DNA of 64,000 nt. Source: Lachnospiraceae bacterium. Its GTDB lineage: Bacteria > Bacillota > Clostridia > Lachnospirales > Lachnospiraceae. Positions 62,661 to 64,000 of the stretch are shown piece by piece. The translations under genes and the position numbers were made by a program. Numbering within the stretch: position 1 is the first letter of the stretch; the number at the start of each line of letters is the position of its first letter. The notes beneath the pieces were generated by a model. The model was not told the DNA's origin and ran no database searches. It saw nothing but the letters and a program-made list of their open reading frames with translations. The stretch spans positions 1-64,000 of the forward strand of contig CAJTDL010000009.1 of the NCBI GenBank assembly GCA_910575035.1, written 5' to 3'.

Positions 62661-63692
62661 TTAATCATCAATATTAATTTCCCAATTCACCATTGCCCTG
62701 TAAACCTTGCCTGGGATTTTGCCTTTATACCTGTCTGCCATTACAATAATCAACGCTTCTTTATGTTTTTTATACTCCACAAAGGCTTCGTCTGGCGTGT
62801 CAAACGTCCCAAGTTTGATGTTCCTCCCACCAACATTCAATGACGCGCGGTATTTCCCCTTGCCTTTATCATAATGGACACCGACTGGGCATTTCCCGCG
62901 CACCTTCTTACAGTCTAAAAATAATGTGTTTATTGCATGTGGGACGAATACGCACGTTTCTGGTGAATAAACCTTGTTCCCCTTAAACAAGATATCCTTA
63001 TCTAAATCCATTGGCTCATTGCCAACCGTGTAATAATTCTCTTCCACCCATGCATAGAACCTTTCCCTGTCCTCCATCCAATAGTCACAGATGCAGCAGC
63101 CTTTGTACTGTGTCTGCCTCTCATGGAATTTTTCATTGTAGCATCTTGAGTACATGTCGTTCCATAGACGCTTAGCCTTCATGCGGCTGCTATTCAGGAA
63201 GGGCACATATTCCTGCGCCCTTCCCAAGTCACCCACGCTGATGTCGCCCTTCCGCAAGGCATTCAACTCACTTTGGGACACATAGACCAAGTTGCTGTAT
63301 CTACTGTTCGAATTGTTGCCATCAATGTGGTACACTCTCTTTTTGCCCCTCACCTTCTCTAGGAATGCCTGCGCAACCAAATTGTCTGCGAACTCGTCTT
63401 TCTCCCGCAATGCCCCATTCTTGCCCTCATAGCGTACCTTCCAATGCACCCTGCCATTCCCATGGGCAGTGTTTTTATGTAGGTATGCCTTGCCCCTTAT
63501 GTCGTTTGCAAGCCTGCCCTCCGATGATATGTAATAGTGCTTTGTCCCCTCTATGAGGATAAATGTCTCCAATTTATTCAAAGGCTCTATCCCCGTGCCT
63601 TTTAAGTCCAATGTCTTTACTTCCTGCATATTTATATTTGAAAATCTGTCCTTTCCATCAGTTATAGATGGGGTGGTGGTTTGCCATCCCAT
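62661..63692 (-). CDS. HNH endonuclease with AP2-type DNA-binding region
   Basis: 343 residues from ATG 63692, chosen because AGGGG lies upstream; the frame stays open further to 63851 but with no site. NUMOD4-like start (YYISSEGRLANDI), then an HNH_3 core (YHIDGNNSNSRYSNLVYVSQ) and a C-terminal AP2-type stretch (GVHYDKGKGKYRASLNVGGR, KLGTFDTPDEAFVEYKKHKE). This architecture is typical of phage-borne homing endonucleases. Confidence 0.82.
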   Translation of the reverse strand: MGWQTTTPSITDGKDRFSNINMQEVKTLDLKGTGIEPLNKLETFILIEGTKHYYISSEGRLANDIRGKAYLHKNTAHGNGRVHWKVRYEGKNGALREKDEFADNLVAQAFLEKVRGKKRVYHIDGNNSNSRYSNLVYVSQSELNALRKGDISVGDLGRAQEYVPFLNSSRMKAKRLWNDMYSRCYNEKFHERQTQYKGCCICDYWMEDRERFYAWVEENYYTVGNEPMDLDKDILFKGNKVYSPETCVFVPHAINTLFLDCKKVRGKCPVGVHYDKGKGKYRASLNVGGRNIKLGTFDTPDEAFVEYKKHKEALIIVMADRYKGKIPGKVYRAMVNWEINIDD

Positions 63693-64000
63693 TTTATCCC
63701 CTGATTTTTCCCAATTAAAATAAGGAACCCAGAATTGGATTCCCTGATGTTTAAGTAATATAAAAATTCCCGTATCCTTTGATGCTTGACCCACTATGGA
63801 CAGATTCACCCAAAACCAATGCCCAAACCATCTTAGAATCCTGCTGCCCACATATCCCTGCCCAAGCCCTGTAAACGCTTTAAAGCCAACGATTACACAA
63901 TTTTGCGAAACCGTGAAATGTGAAATTTTTCAGCTTGTGCAGCAGGTTTTAGCATTTTGTAACTGGGGGGCGATTTGACCCTGAGCATGTTCCCGTTTTG
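63693..64000. other. Right edge, nothing recognised
   Basis: A hydrophobic frame (RILRWFGHWFWVNLS) is open in 63693-63851 on the minus strand but has no start signal. The last 100 bases match nothing I know. The element's right end is not reached. Confidence 0.35.

Overview
The window looks like a chromosome segment of a gut-type Lachnospiraceae (class Clostridia, Bacillota). The left third is a leftward run of housekeeping genes with AGGAGG-type ribosome binding sites and moderate GC. From about 17.46 kb to the right edge there is AT-richer, mobile DNA. The genus assignment is inference from gene content and style; no rRNA or other marker is present.

Layout. 1-1.32 kb: 3' part of an ISL3-type transposase in two frames joined at a possible -1 slippery site. 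1.35-6.5 kb: amino-acid biosynthesis genes read leftward (leuB, ilvB, serC, serA). 6.9-16.7 kb: yajC, two coiled-coil proteins of unknown role (one FlxA-like, one with a 36-bp coding repeat), smpB, rnr, secG, eno, scpB, scpA and a membrane-anchored metallophosphoesterase. A 144-bp MITE-like inverted-repeat unit sits between secG and eno. 16.9-17.46 kb: the first 180 codons of a D-alanyl-D-alanine carboxypeptidase, cut just after its SxN motif by an element whose first gene is a large serine recombinase. The other element end is outside the window.

Element, 17.46-64 kb. A 2880-codon phage tape-measure protein lies next to the recombinase without other visible tail or head genes. From 28 to 38 kb come small HTH genes, a structured non-coding stretch, a Bro-N fragment, a replication-initiator-like gene broken at a G7 tract beneath origin-like repeats, a J-domain protein, hairpin arrays, a helicase and a cold-shock protein. 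From 38.8 to 49.6 kb is a cargo zone: a LexA-box promoter, a CIRCE-like site beside a possible small RNA, two copies of a type I toxin-antitoxin locus flanking two TIR or TIR-like genes, HigBA-, MazEF- and VapBC-type modules, and a frameshifted abiH. Decayed pieces of one ParB-like gene recur at five places in and near this zone. From 49.7 to 54.3 kb a leftward series of very small genes (HNH nuclease, LexA DNA-binding domain alone, tyrosine recombinase) faces a rightward series (54.5-57.0 kb: HTH regulator, ribbon-helix-helix protein, J-domain protein) across a divergent promoter region. 57.4-63.7 kb holds lipoproteins, small membrane proteins, a second ribbon-helix-helix gene with 10-bp-phased repeats, a PBECR-like protein, coiled-coil proteins and an HNH/AP2 protein.

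The element combines phage traits (tape measure, Bro-N, PBECR, Cro-like switch) with plasmid traits (initiator, helicase, ParB remnants, toxin-antitoxin systems). It is best described as a phage-plasmid-like or degraded integrative element carrying defence cargo.
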